Assembly (NCBI GenBank): GCA_964413055.1 | Contig: CAYPRB010000003.1 | Coordinates: 1-64,000 of the forward strand | Source: UBA3102 sp964413055 | Lineage (GTDB): Bacteria > Bacillota > Desulfotomaculia > Desulfotomaculales > Pelotomaculaceae | Direction: 5' to 3' | DNA: 64,000 nt | In this document: piece after piece, positions 1 to 8,911 of the stretch | Layout: each line of letters opens with the position of its first letter | How positions within the stretch are numbered: position 1 is the stretch's first letter | Position numbers and translations under genes: made by a program | Notes under the pieces: generated by a model | Told to the model about the DNA's origin: nothing | The model's input: the letters and a program-made list of their open reading frames with translations, nothing else | Databases searched by the model: none

Positions 1-68
1 TGGCCAGAGGAGGAGAGAAAGATTTTGGCAAAGAAGCCATAGACGCTTTGGTCAATACCAAAGGTTAG
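1..68 (+). pseudogene. spoVK: spoVK 5' fragment (interrupted AAA+ sporulation ATPase)
   Basis: This is the end of the upstream part of a stage V sporulation protein K (CbxX/CfxQ-type AAA+ ATPase) gene; the rest lies before the window. From base 3 it reads ARGGEKDFGKEAIDALV, the stretch that follows the Walker B motif in SpoVK. It then crosses into foreign sequence, adds N-T-K-G and stops at TAG 66-68. The missing remainder, starting with the same Leu-Val codons, is at 13666. The N-terminal product would carry the Walker motifs but lack sensor 1 and the arginine finger, so it should be inactive. Family knowledge: spoVK is transcribed in the mother cell in Bacillus. The assignment rests on 17 residues here plus the clear match of the distal part, and is strong. 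Confidence 0.9.
46..63. other. attL: attL-like junction
   Basis: The spoVK/element junction reads CTTTGGTCAATACCAAAG, a perfect 7-bp inverted repeat around CAAT, and contains the shared core TTGGTCAA (48-55). Bases to the left are spoVK codons; bases to the right are the element start that is also seen after 6864. Confidence 0.8.
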
Positions 69-232
69 AATTATATGTGTGTCGCGGCAGCCTGCCTAAG
101 TACATCCAGTAATACCGGATCTGGGATGAGGCCAGGACAATCATACAAATAAAAACAGGGCCTTCCAGCATCTTACGCTCCCAGGCATTTTTTACGGCAA
201 ATGTTATTAAGATTATAGCAAACTAATATACT

Positions 233-1063
233 TTATACTTTGCTGCGTAGTTTTTTTACCCTATCTTTGATGGGCGGATGCGTACTAAAAAGATTCGCTA
301 TTTTTTCACTAGCTAGAGGGTTAATGATAAACATATGAGAAGAAGCCTCATTAACTTGCATGGGAGTTCTACTAACACCACGCTCCAAGGTTAACAAGGC
401 ACTAGCCAGACCGTCAGGATTACCAGAAATCTCTGCTCCTGCCTTATCAGCCTGGTATTCTCTGGTACGTGAAATAGTAGAGCGTATAATTAAAGCTGCC
501 AAGGGAGCAAGGATTATCGCTAATATTTGAATAAGAGCCTGAGCTCCTCCTCCTCTGCCTCGGCCAAACATATTACGGTACATACCCATGCGGGCAATCA
601 TGGTAAGGGCACCCGCTAGTACTGCCGCTATGGTGCTAATTAATATATCCCTGTTTTTTATATGAGCCAACTCGTGAGCAATTACTCCTTCAAGCTCATC
701 TCTTTTCATTATTCTAACCAGCCCACTGGTCACTGCCACCACTCCATTAGCAGGATTACGGCCGGTTGCAAAAGCATTTGGTTGACTGTTATCAACCATG
801 AACAATCTAGGCATTGGAATATTAGCTCTTTTTGCCAGCGTTCTAGTTATGTTATACAATTCAGGTGCATCTTCTTTTTTTAAAGGACGAGCTTTCATCA
901 TTCTTAAAACAATTTTATCACTAAACCAATAAGATCCAATATTCATTATAAATGCAAAGATAAATGCGATATAAAGACCTGACTCCCCTCCTATTGCTCC
1001 TCCTATTGTGACTACTAGTACGGTCAAGAAGACCATCAATAAAAGTGTTTTAAATGAATTCAA
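233..1063 (-). CDS. htpX: HtpX-type M48 zinc metalloprotease (copy 1)
   Basis: This is a membrane-bound zinc endopeptidase of the HtpX/M48B family, which degrades damaged membrane proteins. Its 276 aa are close to the usual length. The zinc motif HELAH sits in IAHELAHIKNRD near residue 130. Two hydrophobic segments lie at residues 5-55 and two more at about 140-200. The later glutamate ligand region, REYQADKAGAE, is intact. The TTG start at 1063 is chosen because GGAGGGG lies a few bases upstream on the minus strand. It is the left-most gene of the element and faces away from the other cargo. The gene appears intact, which is odd for cargo on a small recombinase element. Confidence 0.88.
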   Translation of the reverse strand: MNSFKTLLLMVFLTVLVVTIGGAIGGESGLYIAFIFAFIMNIGSYWFSDKIVLRMMKARPLKKEDAPELYNITRTLAKRANIPMPRLFMVDNSQPNAFATGRNPANGVVAVTSGLVRIMKRDELEGVIAHELAHIKNRDILISTIAAVLAGALTMIARMGMYRNMFGRGRGGGAQALIQILAIILAPLAALIIRSTISRTREYQADKAGAEISGNPDGLASALLTLERGVSRTPMQVNEASSHMFIINPLASEKIANLFSTHPPIKDRVKKLRSKV

Positions 1064-1163
1064 GCTTACCCCTCCATTAGGCTAATTATTTTATTAACTC
1101 TTAGCGCATACTTTTCCCAAAAGTCTTTAGTAACATCGAAATTAGCCGTTATCCCTTTCCTTA

Positions 1164-1886
1164 TCAGTCCCGGCCTAGTAGATAGAGTAAATTTTGAGCG
1201 AGCACTTTTTCAAGGGTTTTCCCCGAAAAAATCCGTTCTAATTTGTGACGCTCATAAGCAGGATCGCCAAAAGGAAAGTCGCTTCCGAACAGTATCCGGT
1301 CAGCTCCGTAATTAGCAGCAAAGTCTATTATTTCCTGACTGCTGGCCAGTGCTGTGTCTACGTAGATCATATTATTATCAAAAAGTCCTGCTTCTTTAAG
1401 CCGCGCGTATCCTCCGTTAAGTCCTCCAAAGTGCGGTATAATTACTACCGTTTGCCGGTTAATCCGTTCAACCAATTCCCATGTGCGGTGAAATTCTTCT
1501 TCGATGATTATGGGCAGGTGAGCGTTACAAATATAATCTATAAACCGGGCACATTCTTCTGATTCGTACAGGTATTCCGGTTCATTTGAATGCCGGTGCC
1601 ACTTAATGCCTGAGAAACCTTGTTCCGGGAGCAAAAAGTCGTTCCAGACAAACCAGTAGGCAAAAATCCGTTCGGACATTAAGGATTTTAGATAATTGTG
1701 GACCTCTGTCCTGGAATTACGATAGAATTCGTTGTCTGTAAAATTTCGGTTGTATCGATCATACACTTCTTCGACTGGAGAAAAGAGAACTCCACCGTCA
1801 ATATTTCCTTGCTCCCAAAGTGGGAGCAAGGTGGTTTCGAGAGGCAGGGTCGACCCACAGTGGGCGTGTGAATCCAAGGTTAGCAT
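1164..1886 (-). CDS. TIM-barrel metal-dependent hydrolase, amidohydrolase-2 type (copy 1)
   Basis: This 240-aa protein of the amidohydrolase-related family carries the N-terminal metal motif DSHAHCG (residues 5-11), a central IIPHFGG and the C-terminal LFGSDFPFGDP with the metal-binding Asp. These features place it with short cytoplasmic TIM-barrel hydrolases or decarboxylases of unknown substrate. The start ATG follows GGGGATGA on the minus strand. It is transcribed in the same direction as htpX, 100 bp upstream of it, so the two may be co-transcribed. The substrate cannot be deduced from the sequence. Confidence 0.75.
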   Translation of the reverse strand: MLTLDSHAHCGSTLPLETTLLPLWEQGNIDGGVLFSPVEEVYDRYNRNFTDNEFYRNSRTEVHNYLKSLMSERIFAYWFVWNDFLLPEQGFSGIKWHRHSNEPEYLYESEECARFIDYICNAHLPIIIEEEFHRTWELVERINRQTVVIIPHFGGLNGGYARLKEAGLFDNNMIYVDTALASSQEIIDFAANYGADRILFGSDFPFGDPAYERHKLERIFSGKTLEKVLAQNLLYLLGRD

Positions 1887-2102
1887 TAAAGATCATCCCC
1901 AGGGTTTTTAAAAAAGTATATCCTTTGGTGAAAAGAATGTCAATAATAACCAGGTAGAATTCCAGGTTGACTGTCTGTTAATAAAGTGGTGCATATTTTT
2001 TTGGATCAAGTTAAATCTTTTTTTAAAAAAGGATGATTTATTGACAAAAATATCGAAGTAATCGTTGTGATAAAGTGTAAAGCGAAAGGAATGGCAATAT
2101 TT

Positions 2103-3050
2103 ATGAAAGAAGCTTTAGTGGAGTATCTGCAACCCAGGCAAACGGTCGATGGGATTTACGTGTTGAGGTCGTCCAAATTGCTTCCCCTGCGCGACGGTTC
2201 GGGGAATTACCTGGCCGCAGTACTTGGAGACAGAACCGGTCAAGTACAGGGCCGGGCCTGGGAATCGGCGGATGGGATTTACGATTCTTGTCGGGTGGGA
2301 GATATTGTTCGGGTCCAGGGATTGGTCATTGAGTATAAAGGATATAAGCAGATCCACATATCTACCATGTCTGTCCACCGGGAAAAAAATATAGATTTCA
2401 GCCGCTTTATTCCCTCCAGCAACCTGGACCAGGAAACAGCTCGAATGCAATTTTTATCACTGCTTGATAACATGGAAAATAAATACTTAAAAGCGTTATT
2501 TTCGCTCATAATAGCAGATGAAGTATTCTTCTCCGCCTTTGTTACCGCCCCGGCCGCGCGTCGTAACCACCATGCCGCCATTGGCGGTTTGATGGAACAC
2601 AGTTTGGGAGTTGCAAAGGCTGCTGCGCAACTGGCATCTGTTTATCCGGAAGTAGACCGGGACTTACTGGTTGCTGGTGCGCTCCTGCATGACATCGGCA
2701 AAGTAGAAGAATACCTTTTAAGTACCGATATTAATTTTACAGACCAGGGGCGCCTGTTGGGACACATTATCCTGGGAGTACAGATCTTAGAAAAATACTT
2801 CGATCAATTGACTGATTTTCCTGAAGATTTACGTTTCAAGCTACTGCACATGATCGTGAGTCACCACGGACGATATGAGTGGCAATCCCCCAAACGCCCG
2901 AAGTTTCTGGAGGCAGCCATACTGCATCACCTGGATATGATCGATATGGAAGCAGATGTTTTTAGCTCTGCTGTAGATGCGCGCGAGGACAGCGAGGAGC
3001 GCTGGACGGGTTGGGTAAAGGGGTTAGAAAGATATTTATTTTGCAAATAA
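2103..3050 (+). CDS. yhaM: YhaM-like 3'-5' exoribonuclease (OB-fold plus HD domain, copy 1)
   Basis: This 315-aa protein has an N-terminal OB-fold-like nucleic-acid binding region (residues 1-100, with the VLGDRTGQVQGRAWE stretch). An HD phosphohydrolase domain follows, with HHAAIGGLMEHS and the HD pair in ALLHDIGKVEEY. The layout and length match Bacillus YhaM, an Mn-dependent 3'-5' exoribonuclease. An upstream in-frame GTG exists at 2067, but the ATG at 2103 lies 12 bp after AAAGGA and gives the family's normal N-terminus. It is divergent from the hydrolase gene. A TTGACA-like hexamer occurs at 2041, but I see no well-spaced -10. Confidence 0.82.
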   Translation: MKEALVEYLQPRQTVDGIYVLRSSKLLPLRDGSGNYLAAVLGDRTGQVQGRAWESADGIYDSCRVGDIVRVQGLVIEYKGYKQIHISTMSVHREKNIDFSRFIPSSNLDQETARMQFLSLLDNMENKYLKALFSLIIADEVFFSAFVTAPAARRNHHAAIGGLMEHSLGVAKAAAQLASVYPEVDRDLLVAGALLHDIGKVEEYLLSTDINFTDQGRLLGHIILGVQILEKYFDQLTDFPEDLRFKLLHMIVSHHGRYEWQSPKRPKFLEAAILHHLDMIDMEADVFSSAVDAREDSEERWTGWVKGLERYLFCK

Positions 3051-3272
3051 GCTTAAAATTGCAGCGATGGTGGATTTATTTTATTACCTGCCGCCAGTGG
3101 TTAACCATGTATGCAAAACCAACATTATAAAGAAAAGCCCAAATCTGAGTTTTAATGATATACTGGATTATATGAACGGACATGTGCACCTGTCATATTC
3201 TGTCTGAATAGGTGGGTTGAGGCGTTTATTACCCGGATTTATGACAAAGAGTAATATATATGGGGGGTCAAG

Positions 3273-4715
3273 ATGAGTAGATACGAAGCAGTTATTGGCT
3301 TAGAGGTTCACGTGGAGTTAAAGACGGAGACGAAACTGTTTTGCGGTTGTTCTACGGAATTTGGAAAGGCGCCTAATACTCAGGTATGCCCTGTCTGTCT
3401 GGGGTTGCCAGGTAGTACAGGTGTTTTAAACAAAAAAGTTGTAGAGTTGGCTACAAAAGCCGGCTTGGTTTTAAACTGTGAAATAGATACTTATACCTGG
3501 TTTGACAGAAAAAATTATTTCTATCCTGACTTGCCCAAGGGATATCAAGTCTCCCAAGTCTTCCGGCCCATTGCTTATAATGGATATCTTGATATAGACA
3601 TCAATGGCAAACACAAACAAATTAACATTACTAGGGTTCACATTGAAGAGGATCCTGGGAAACTGGTACATTCCGGCGGTTCAATTACTGCTGCTTATTC
3701 TTCTTATGTGGATTATAATCGGTCCGGTATGCCTCTTATAGAAATAGTATCGGAACCTGAATTACATTCAGGCGAAGAAGCTAAAGCCTACCTGGAAAAG
3801 CTGAAGGCTAACTTGGAATACGCTGGTGTTTCCGATGTAAAGATGGAGCAAGGTTCTTTGCGCTGTGATGCTAATGTCTCAGTTAGACCCGTTGGAACCA
3901 AGACATTAGGCGCCAAAACAGAAATAAAAAACATGAACTCTTTCCGTGCTGTGCAACGAGCTATTGAGTATGAAGTGGCAAGGCAGATAGAGATTCTGGA
4001 GGACGGTGGAAGTATTATCCAGGAAACCCGCGGTTGGGACGAAAACAAGGGCATTACCATTTTCATGCGCAATAAGGAAAACCCGGATTATAGGTGTTTT
4101 ATCGAGCACGAACTTGTCCCCATCGAATTGGCAGCGGAATGGATTGAAGAGGTTAGGGTTGCTGTCCCGGAATTACCTGATGTGCGTAGAAAACGATTGA
4201 TTATGGAGCATGGACTGCCAGCCTACGATGCTGGTGTAATTACCGGTTCACTGGCTTTGGCAGATTTTTTTGATGCAACCCTGAAAAAGTTTTCCGATGC
4301 CAAAACAATCAGCAACTGGATTATGGGTGAACTTTTACGGTTACTGAATGCCCGTAATATGGAACTAAGTGATGCTAAAATTACCCCTAGCGGTCTGGCT
4401 TCTTTGCTAAAGTTGATTGCAATAGGATCCATCAATCAAAAGATAGGTAAAAAGGTGTTTGAGGTTATGTTTGATGAGGGTAAAGAACCAGAACAAATTG
4501 TAAAAGAAAAGGGTCTGTCCCAAATATCTGACGAGGGGCAGTTGGCTCAGATTATTAATGAAGTTGTTGCTAATAATCCCAGTTCAGTAGCGGATTATCA
4601 ATCCGGTAAAAAGAAGGCTATTGGCTTTTTGGTAGGTCAAGTAATGAAGGCTACCAAAGGTCAGGCTCATCCCGGTGTGGTTAATACAATGCTTCGAGAA
4701 AAGCTGAATAAATAA
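3273..4715 (+). CDS. gatB: Asp/Glu-tRNA amidotransferase subunit B (copy 1)
   Basis: This is GatB of the GatCAB complex, which activates mischarged Glu-tRNA(Gln) or Asp-tRNA(Asn) for transamidation. At 480 aa it is full length. The N-terminal cradle begins with YEAVIGLEVHVELKTETKLF. The zinc cysteines are in LFCGCS and VCPVCLGLPG, and the C-terminal YqeY/tail domain is complete. GGGGGG precedes the ATG by about 6 bp. Neither gatC nor gatA is adjacent, which is unusual because gatCAB is commonly one operon. No truncation is seen. If this is the only gatB of the cell, the element would be essential; that cannot be judged from this window. Confidence 0.93.
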   Translation: MSRYEAVIGLEVHVELKTETKLFCGCSTEFGKAPNTQVCPVCLGLPGSTGVLNKKVVELATKAGLVLNCEIDTYTWFDRKNYFYPDLPKGYQVSQVFRPIAYNGYLDIDINGKHKQINITRVHIEEDPGKLVHSGGSITAAYSSYVDYNRSGMPLIEIVSEPELHSGEEAKAYLEKLKANLEYAGVSDVKMEQGSLRCDANVSVRPVGTKTLGAKTEIKNMNSFRAVQRAIEYEVARQIEILEDGGSIIQETRGWDENKGITIFMRNKENPDYRCFIEHELVPIELAAEWIEEVRVAVPELPDVRRKRLIMEHGLPAYDAGVITGSLALADFFDATLKKFSDAKTISNWIMGELLRLLNARNMELSDAKITPSGLASLLKLIAIGSINQKIGKKVFEVMFDEGKEPEQIVKEKGLSQISDEGQLAQIINEVVANNPSSVADYQSGKKKAIGFLVGQVMKATKGQAHPGVVNTMLREKLNK

Positions 4716-4774
4716 ATAGTAGGCAAAATTATAATTCGTGGCGAATACTCAGTATAAGGGTTAAACAATATTAT

Positions 4775-4843
4775 GCCAAGTAATTCCTGGCTAAAACTGC
4801 CGTCCGGGTTGCGTTTTACCAGTAATAAGTCTTGGCTTTTTTT
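4775..4843 (+). terminator. structured terminator after gatB (copy 1)
   Basis: GCCAAG (4775-4780) pairs with CTTGGC (4831-4836). Inside this, CTGG...AAAAC pairs with GTTTT.CCAG around a GC-rich loop. Seven T residues follow directly (4837-4843). It is a long nested hairpin with a U tract, and separates gatB from the recombinase pair. Confidence 0.65.
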
Positions 4844-4976
4844 ATTCCGACGGAGATTTTGCATCAGCATTCTTCCTGATGAAATGAAGAACCTGAAAAA
4901 TTTATAAACTTATTTTTGATTCTGGTTAATAAGACGAGCAAAACTAAAAATAAAGTAATAATAGGAGGTGGGAGTC

Positions 4977-5165
4977 GTGAGCAGGACCAAGACTTATAAA
5001 GTAATTATAACTTTATCAAGCAATCCGGATGCGCCCACCTTCGATGAGTTGATACGAACAGAAGTTAAAGAATGGCTCAAAGGGGTTTTGGAAGAAAGGA
5101 TAAAATCAGGAATAATTAAAGTTGATTTTCCCGCTGTTGGTGATAAAATAGGCGCAGAAAAATAA
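4977..5165 (+). CDS. 62-aa protein upstream of the serine recombinase (copy 1)
   Basis: This is a small unrecognised protein, basic at the N-terminus (SRTKTYK) and followed by an amphipathic helix-rich region with EVKEWLKGVLEERIKSG. The GTG at 4977 is preferred to the in-frame GTG at 4968, because AGGAGG (4963-4968) is then correctly spaced. It ends 26 bp before the recombinase start, so the two are probably co-transcribed. Large serine integrases often need a small recombination directionality factor to drive excision. A small gene directly beside the recombinase is a reasonable candidate for that role, but this is inference only; no known family was recognised. Confidence 0.7.
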   Translation: MSRTKTYKVIITLSSNPDAPTFDELIRTEVKEWLKGVLEERIKSGIIKVDFPAVGDKIGAEK

Positions 5166-5191
5166 TCATTATAAGGCAAAGGTTGGTTGGT

Positions 5192-6853
5192 ATGATTACC
5201 GTATTTGAAGGTAATAAACAACATACTAAAGACGAAGTTTTAGCTCTGCTGGACAAGATTAAGGCAATTATTTATGCTCGTGTTTCTACCAGTGATCAAG
5301 CAGAAAAAGGATATTCCCTGCAATCTCAAATTGAAAAAGGAGCTGAATTGGCAAAGAAAAGGTTTAGTTACCGAGACGATGAGATATTAGCTATCGTTGA
5401 AAAAGGAGAAATGGGGGATAATCCCGAACGGCCCGGATTGAACCACGCATTATTTCTTCTTGAGGAAGGGGTAGGTAAAAAATTAATCATGCTCCACCCC
5501 GATAGAATGAGCAGGTATTTAGCACTTCAAAATGAAATCGCTGCGAAGGTTTGGAGTTGTGGTGCGGATTTAGAGTTTGTTGAGTTCGAAATTGACCGTA
5601 ATAATCCGGAAAGCATGTTGATGTTCAATATACAGGGTTCTATAGCCCAGTATAACAAAGCAAAAATACTGGCTAACTCTAAAAGGGGAAGAAGACAGAA
5701 GATAAAAGAAGGAAAAATCCCTGGCGTTAAAAGAGTATTTGGTTATACCTATGATAAAGAGCGGGACACTTTAGTTGAAAACCTTCGGGAAAAGAAAATA
5801 TATCTTTTAATGGTGAAATGGCTTTTAAACGGAAAAGACGGGAAACCTATGAATTGTTCCAGTATAGCAAGGGATTTGGCAAGATTAAACTACCCTGCGC
5901 CGTCAGGAAACCATTGGTACCAATCCAGCATCAGCCGTATTTTAAAAAACCCGATTTATACTGGGAATTTTTATTATGGAAAATCTGAGTATGTTCAGGA
6001 AAATGGCAGGAAAAAAATTATCAAAAAGCCGAAGGAGGAATGGTATTCCGTTCCTATTCCTCAATATATTGATGAGTATACATACCAAAGAATTCAGGAG
6101 AAATTGGATGGCCTGTTAAAAAAGAATCGTGGCAGGCCAACCAGCAATTACCTGTTAAAAGGTTTAATTCGATGTGGTAAATGCGGTGCTGCTATTGTGG
6201 CCGGGTCAGTTACGACACTGAAAAGTGGTAAAAAATTAAGATATTATCATTGTTCTAAGAAGACCAAAAAAAATTATGAAGTGGGTACCGGTAATCCTAA
6301 TAAGACTTGTAATACTGCCGGATGGCGGCAGGATGTAGTAGATAACTATGTATGGGAATACGTTATTAGCCAGTTAGGTAATCCAGAAGAAATAATAAGA
6401 GATATAGTAAAACAGCTAAGTGGTGAAAGAAAACTGAAAGAATTGAAAAATAAACTAAAAACCATTGAAATGAACTTATCTAAAAAGGAACAGGAGCAAA
6501 AACGGACCTTTTTCGCTTACCGGGAGAACCTGATACCAGTGGAGTTGTTTAAAGAAGAAATAAATTACATTAAGCAAGATATAAAATACCTTAAGGAAGA
6601 GTGGGTTTTTTTAAATGGCTTATACAATCAGATTGTAAATTCCCATGGTGAGTTAGAAAGAGTTAAACAACTTGTACAAGGGTATAAAAAAATTTTATTT
6701 ACGGACCAGTTTACCTTTATTCAAAAGAGAGATATTGTAAAAACTATTGCCGAAAGGGTTGTTTTATATGAAGATACCATTGAAATTGTAACGAGGTGGG
6801 GTGTGGGTTCTGAAACCCTGAAAGAGCAAGAAACAAACGATAGATATATTTAA
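5192..6853 (+). CDS. large serine recombinase (copy 1)
   Basis: This 553-aa site-specific recombinase has an N-terminal resolvase catalytic domain (residues 22-165) with the nucleophile motif YARVSTSDQ and HPDRMSRY. A recombinase domain follows (about 180-330, with ARLNYPAPSG and SRILKNPIYTG). Next comes a zinc ribbon (CGKCGAAI...YHCS...CNT) and a lysine-rich coiled coil near 425-480. This is the layout of large serine integrases such as SpoIVCA of the skin element. The ATG at 5192 is chosen over an upstream TTG at 5183. The stop codon is 3 bp from the attachment core, as usual for an integrase next to its own att site. It probably excises or integrates this unit. Confidence 0.93.
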   Translation: MITVFEGNKQHTKDEVLALLDKIKAIIYARVSTSDQAEKGYSLQSQIEKGAELAKKRFSYRDDEILAIVEKGEMGDNPERPGLNHALFLLEEGVGKKLIMLHPDRMSRYLALQNEIAAKVWSCGADLEFVEFEIDRNNPESMLMFNIQGSIAQYNKAKILANSKRGRRQKIKEGKIPGVKRVFGYTYDKERDTLVENLREKKIYLLMVKWLLNGKDGKPMNCSSIARDLARLNYPAPSGNHWYQSSISRILKNPIYTGNFYYGKSEYVQENGRKKIIKKPKEEWYSVPIPQYIDEYTYQRIQEKLDGLLKKNRGRPTSNYLLKGLIRCGKCGAAIVAGSVTTLKSGKKLRYYHCSKKTKKNYEVGTGNPNKTCNTAGWRQDVVDNYVWEYVISQLGNPEEIIRDIVKQLSGERKLKELKNKLKTIEMNLSKKEQEQKRTFFAYRENLIPVELFKEEINYIKQDIKYLKEEWVFLNGLYNQIVNSHGELERVKQLVQGYKKILFTDQFTFIQKRDIVKTIAERVVLYEDTIEIVTRWGVGSETLKEQETNDRYI

Positions 6854-6854
6854 A

Positions 6855-6872
6855 CCTTGGTCAATACCAAAG
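6855..6872. other. attP: attP-like junction between the two copies
   Basis: The element end is joined to the element start through the core TTGGTCAA (6857-6864). This is the sequence expected at the closed junction of an excised circle. It keeps a TTGGT/ACCAA inverted repeat around CAAT. Its presence inside the chromosome is direct evidence for tandem integration or for a misassembled circle. Confidence 0.8.
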
Positions 6873-7041
6873 GTTAGAATTATATGTGTGTCGCGGCAGC
6901 CTGCCTAAGTACATCCAGTAATACCGGATCTGGGATGAGGCCAGGACAATCATACAAATAAAAACAGGGCCTTCCAGCATCTTACGCTCCCAGGCATTTT
7001 TTACGGCAAATGTTATTAAGATTATAGCAAACTAATATACT

Positions 7042-7872
7042 TTATACTTTGCTGCGTAGTTTTTTTACCCTATCTTTGATGGGCGGATGCGTACTAAAAA
7101 GATTCGCTATTTTTTCACTAGCTAGAGGGTTAATGATAAACATATGAGAAGAAGCCTCATTAACTTGCATGGGAGTTCTACTAACACCACGCTCCAAGGT
7201 TAACAAGGCACTAGCCAGACCGTCAGGATTACCAGAAATCTCTGCTCCTGCCTTATCAGCCTGGTATTCTCTGGTACGTGAAATAGTAGAGCGTATAATT
7301 AAAGCTGCCAAGGGAGCAAGGATTATCGCTAATATTTGAATAAGAGCCTGAGCTCCTCCTCCTCTGCCTCGGCCAAACATATTACGGTACATACCCATGC
7401 GGGCAATCATGGTAAGGGCACCCGCTAGTACTGCCGCTATGGTGCTAATTAATATATCCCTGTTTTTTATATGAGCCAACTCGTGAGCAATTACTCCTTC
7501 AAGCTCATCTCTTTTCATTATTCTAACCAGCCCACTGGTCACTGCCACCACTCCATTAGCAGGATTACGGCCGGTTGCAAAAGCATTTGGTTGACTGTTA
7601 TCAACCATGAACAATCTAGGCATTGGAATATTAGCTCTTTTTGCCAGCGTTCTAGTTATGTTATACAATTCAGGTGCATCTTCTTTTTTTAAAGGACGAG
7701 CTTTCATCATTCTTAAAACAATTTTATCACTAAACCAATAAGATCCAATATTCATTATAAATGCAAAGATAAATGCGATATAAAGACCTGACTCCCCTCC
7801 TATTGCTCCTCCTATTGTGACTACTAGTACGGTCAAGAAGACCATCAATAAAAGTGTTTTAAATGAATTCAA
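7042..7872 (-). CDS. htpX: HtpX-type M48 zinc metalloprotease (copy 2)
   Basis: This second copy has the same translation as the gene at 233-1063: 276 aa, HELAH zinc motif, four hydrophobic segments, TTG start preceded by GGAGGGG on the minus strand. It sits just inside the second repeat unit, 177 bp from the internal att-like junction. With both copies intact, the gene would be at double dosage if the tandem structure is real. Confidence 0.85.
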   Translation of the reverse strand: MNSFKTLLLMVFLTVLVVTIGGAIGGESGLYIAFIFAFIMNIGSYWFSDKIVLRMMKARPLKKEDAPELYNITRTLAKRANIPMPRLFMVDNSQPNAFATGRNPANGVVAVTSGLVRIMKRDELEGVIAHELAHIKNRDILISTIAAVLAGALTMIARMGMYRNMFGRGRGGGAQALIQILAIILAPLAALIIRSTISRTREYQADKAGAEISGNPDGLASALLTLERGVSRTPMQVNEASSHMFIINPLASEKIANLFSTHPPIKDRVKKLRSKV

Positions 7873-7972
7873 GCTTACCCCTCCATTAGGCTAATTATTT
7901 TATTAACTCTTAGCGCATACTTTTCCCAAAAGTCTTTAGTAACATCGAAATTAGCCGTTATCCCTTTCCTTA

Positions 7973-8695
7973 TCAGTCCCGGCCTAGTAGATAGAGTAAA
8001 TTTTGAGCGAGCACTTTTTCAAGGGTTTTCCCCGAAAAAATCCGTTCTAATTTGTGACGCTCATAAGCAGGATCGCCAAAAGGAAAGTCGCTTCCGAACA
8101 GTATCCGGTCAGCTCCGTAATTAGCAGCAAAGTCTATTATTTCCTGACTGCTGGCCAGTGCTGTGTCTACGTAGATCATATTATTATCAAAAAGTCCTGC
8201 TTCTTTAAGCCGCGCGTATCCTCCGTTAAGTCCTCCAAAGTGCGGTATAATTACTACCGTTTGCCGGTTAATCCGTTCAACCAATTCCCATGTGCGGTGA
8301 AATTCTTCTTCGATGATTATGGGCAGGTGAGCGTTACAAATATAATCTATAAACCGGGCACATTCTTCTGATTCGTACAGGTATTCCGGTTCATTTGAAT
8401 GCCGGTGCCACTTAATGCCTGAGAAACCTTGTTCCGGGAGCAAAAAGTCGTTCCAGACAAACCAGTAGGCAAAAATCCGTTCGGACATTAAGGATTTTAG
8501 ATAATTGTGGACCTCTGTCCTGGAATTACGATAGAATTCGTTGTCTGTAAAATTTCGGTTGTATCGATCATACACTTCTTCGACTGGAGAAAAGAGAACT
8601 CCACCGTCAATATTTCCTTGCTCCCAAAGTGGGAGCAAGGTGGTTTCGAGAGGCAGGGTCGACCCACAGTGGGCGTGTGAATCCAAGGTTAGCAT
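7973..8695 (-). CDS. TIM-barrel metal-dependent hydrolase (copy 2)
   Basis: This is the second copy of the 240-aa amidohydrolase-type protein, with identical translation. It keeps the DSHAHCG and LFGSDFPFGDP metal motifs and stands in the same position relative to htpX. No difference from copy 1 was seen. Confidence 0.73.
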   Translation of the reverse strand: MLTLDSHAHCGSTLPLETTLLPLWEQGNIDGGVLFSPVEEVYDRYNRNFTDNEFYRNSRTEVHNYLKSLMSERIFAYWFVWNDFLLPEQGFSGIKWHRHSNEPEYLYESEECARFIDYICNAHLPIIIEEEFHRTWELVERINRQTVVIIPHFGGLNGGYARLKEAGLFDNNMIYVDTALASSQEIIDFAANYGADRILFGSDFPFGDPAYERHKLERIFSGKTLEKVLAQNLLYLLGRD

Positions 8696-8911
8696 TAAAG
8701 ATCATCCCCAGGGTTTTTAAAAAAGTATATCCTTTGGTGAAAAGAATGTCAATAATAACCAGGTAGAATTCCAGGTTGACTGTCTGTTAATAAAGTGGTG
8801 CATATTTTTTTGGATCAAGTTAAATCTTTTTTTAAAAAAGGATGATTTATTGACAAAAATATCGAAGTAATCGTTGTGATAAAGTGTAAAGCGAAAGGAA
8901 TGGCAATATTT

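Larger units (their letters stand above)
48..6856. repeat. direct repeat unit, copy 1 (6809 bp)
   Basis: This is the first of two head-to-tail copies. Every gene in it recurs exactly 6809 bp downstream with an identical protein translation, and the intergenic stretches I compared by eye are also identical. The copy begins at the core next to the spoVK 5' fragment and ends just after the recombinase stop codon. Confidence 0.95.

Noticed and set aside
53..215. Minus-strand open frame ending inside the left att site (…YYWMYLGRLPRHTYNSNLWY), repeated at 6862-7024
   Set aside because: It has no convincing start codon or ribosome site after the preceding stop, and no recognised homology. It could be a decayed gene at the element edge, but this is not enough to annotate.
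2041..2073. TTGACA followed by TGATAA as a promoter for the YhaM-like gene
   Set aside because: The spacing is about 21 bp, too long for a standard sigma-A promoter.
4900..4976. Sporulation sigma-factor promoter for the recombinase pair
   Set aside because: I searched for sigma-E-like -35/-10 patterns and found none convincing. The region is AT-rich, so weak matches are uninformative.
233..6853. Element as an integrated prophage
   Set aside because: No capsid, tail, terminase, lysis or replication genes are present; only the recombinase is phage-like.
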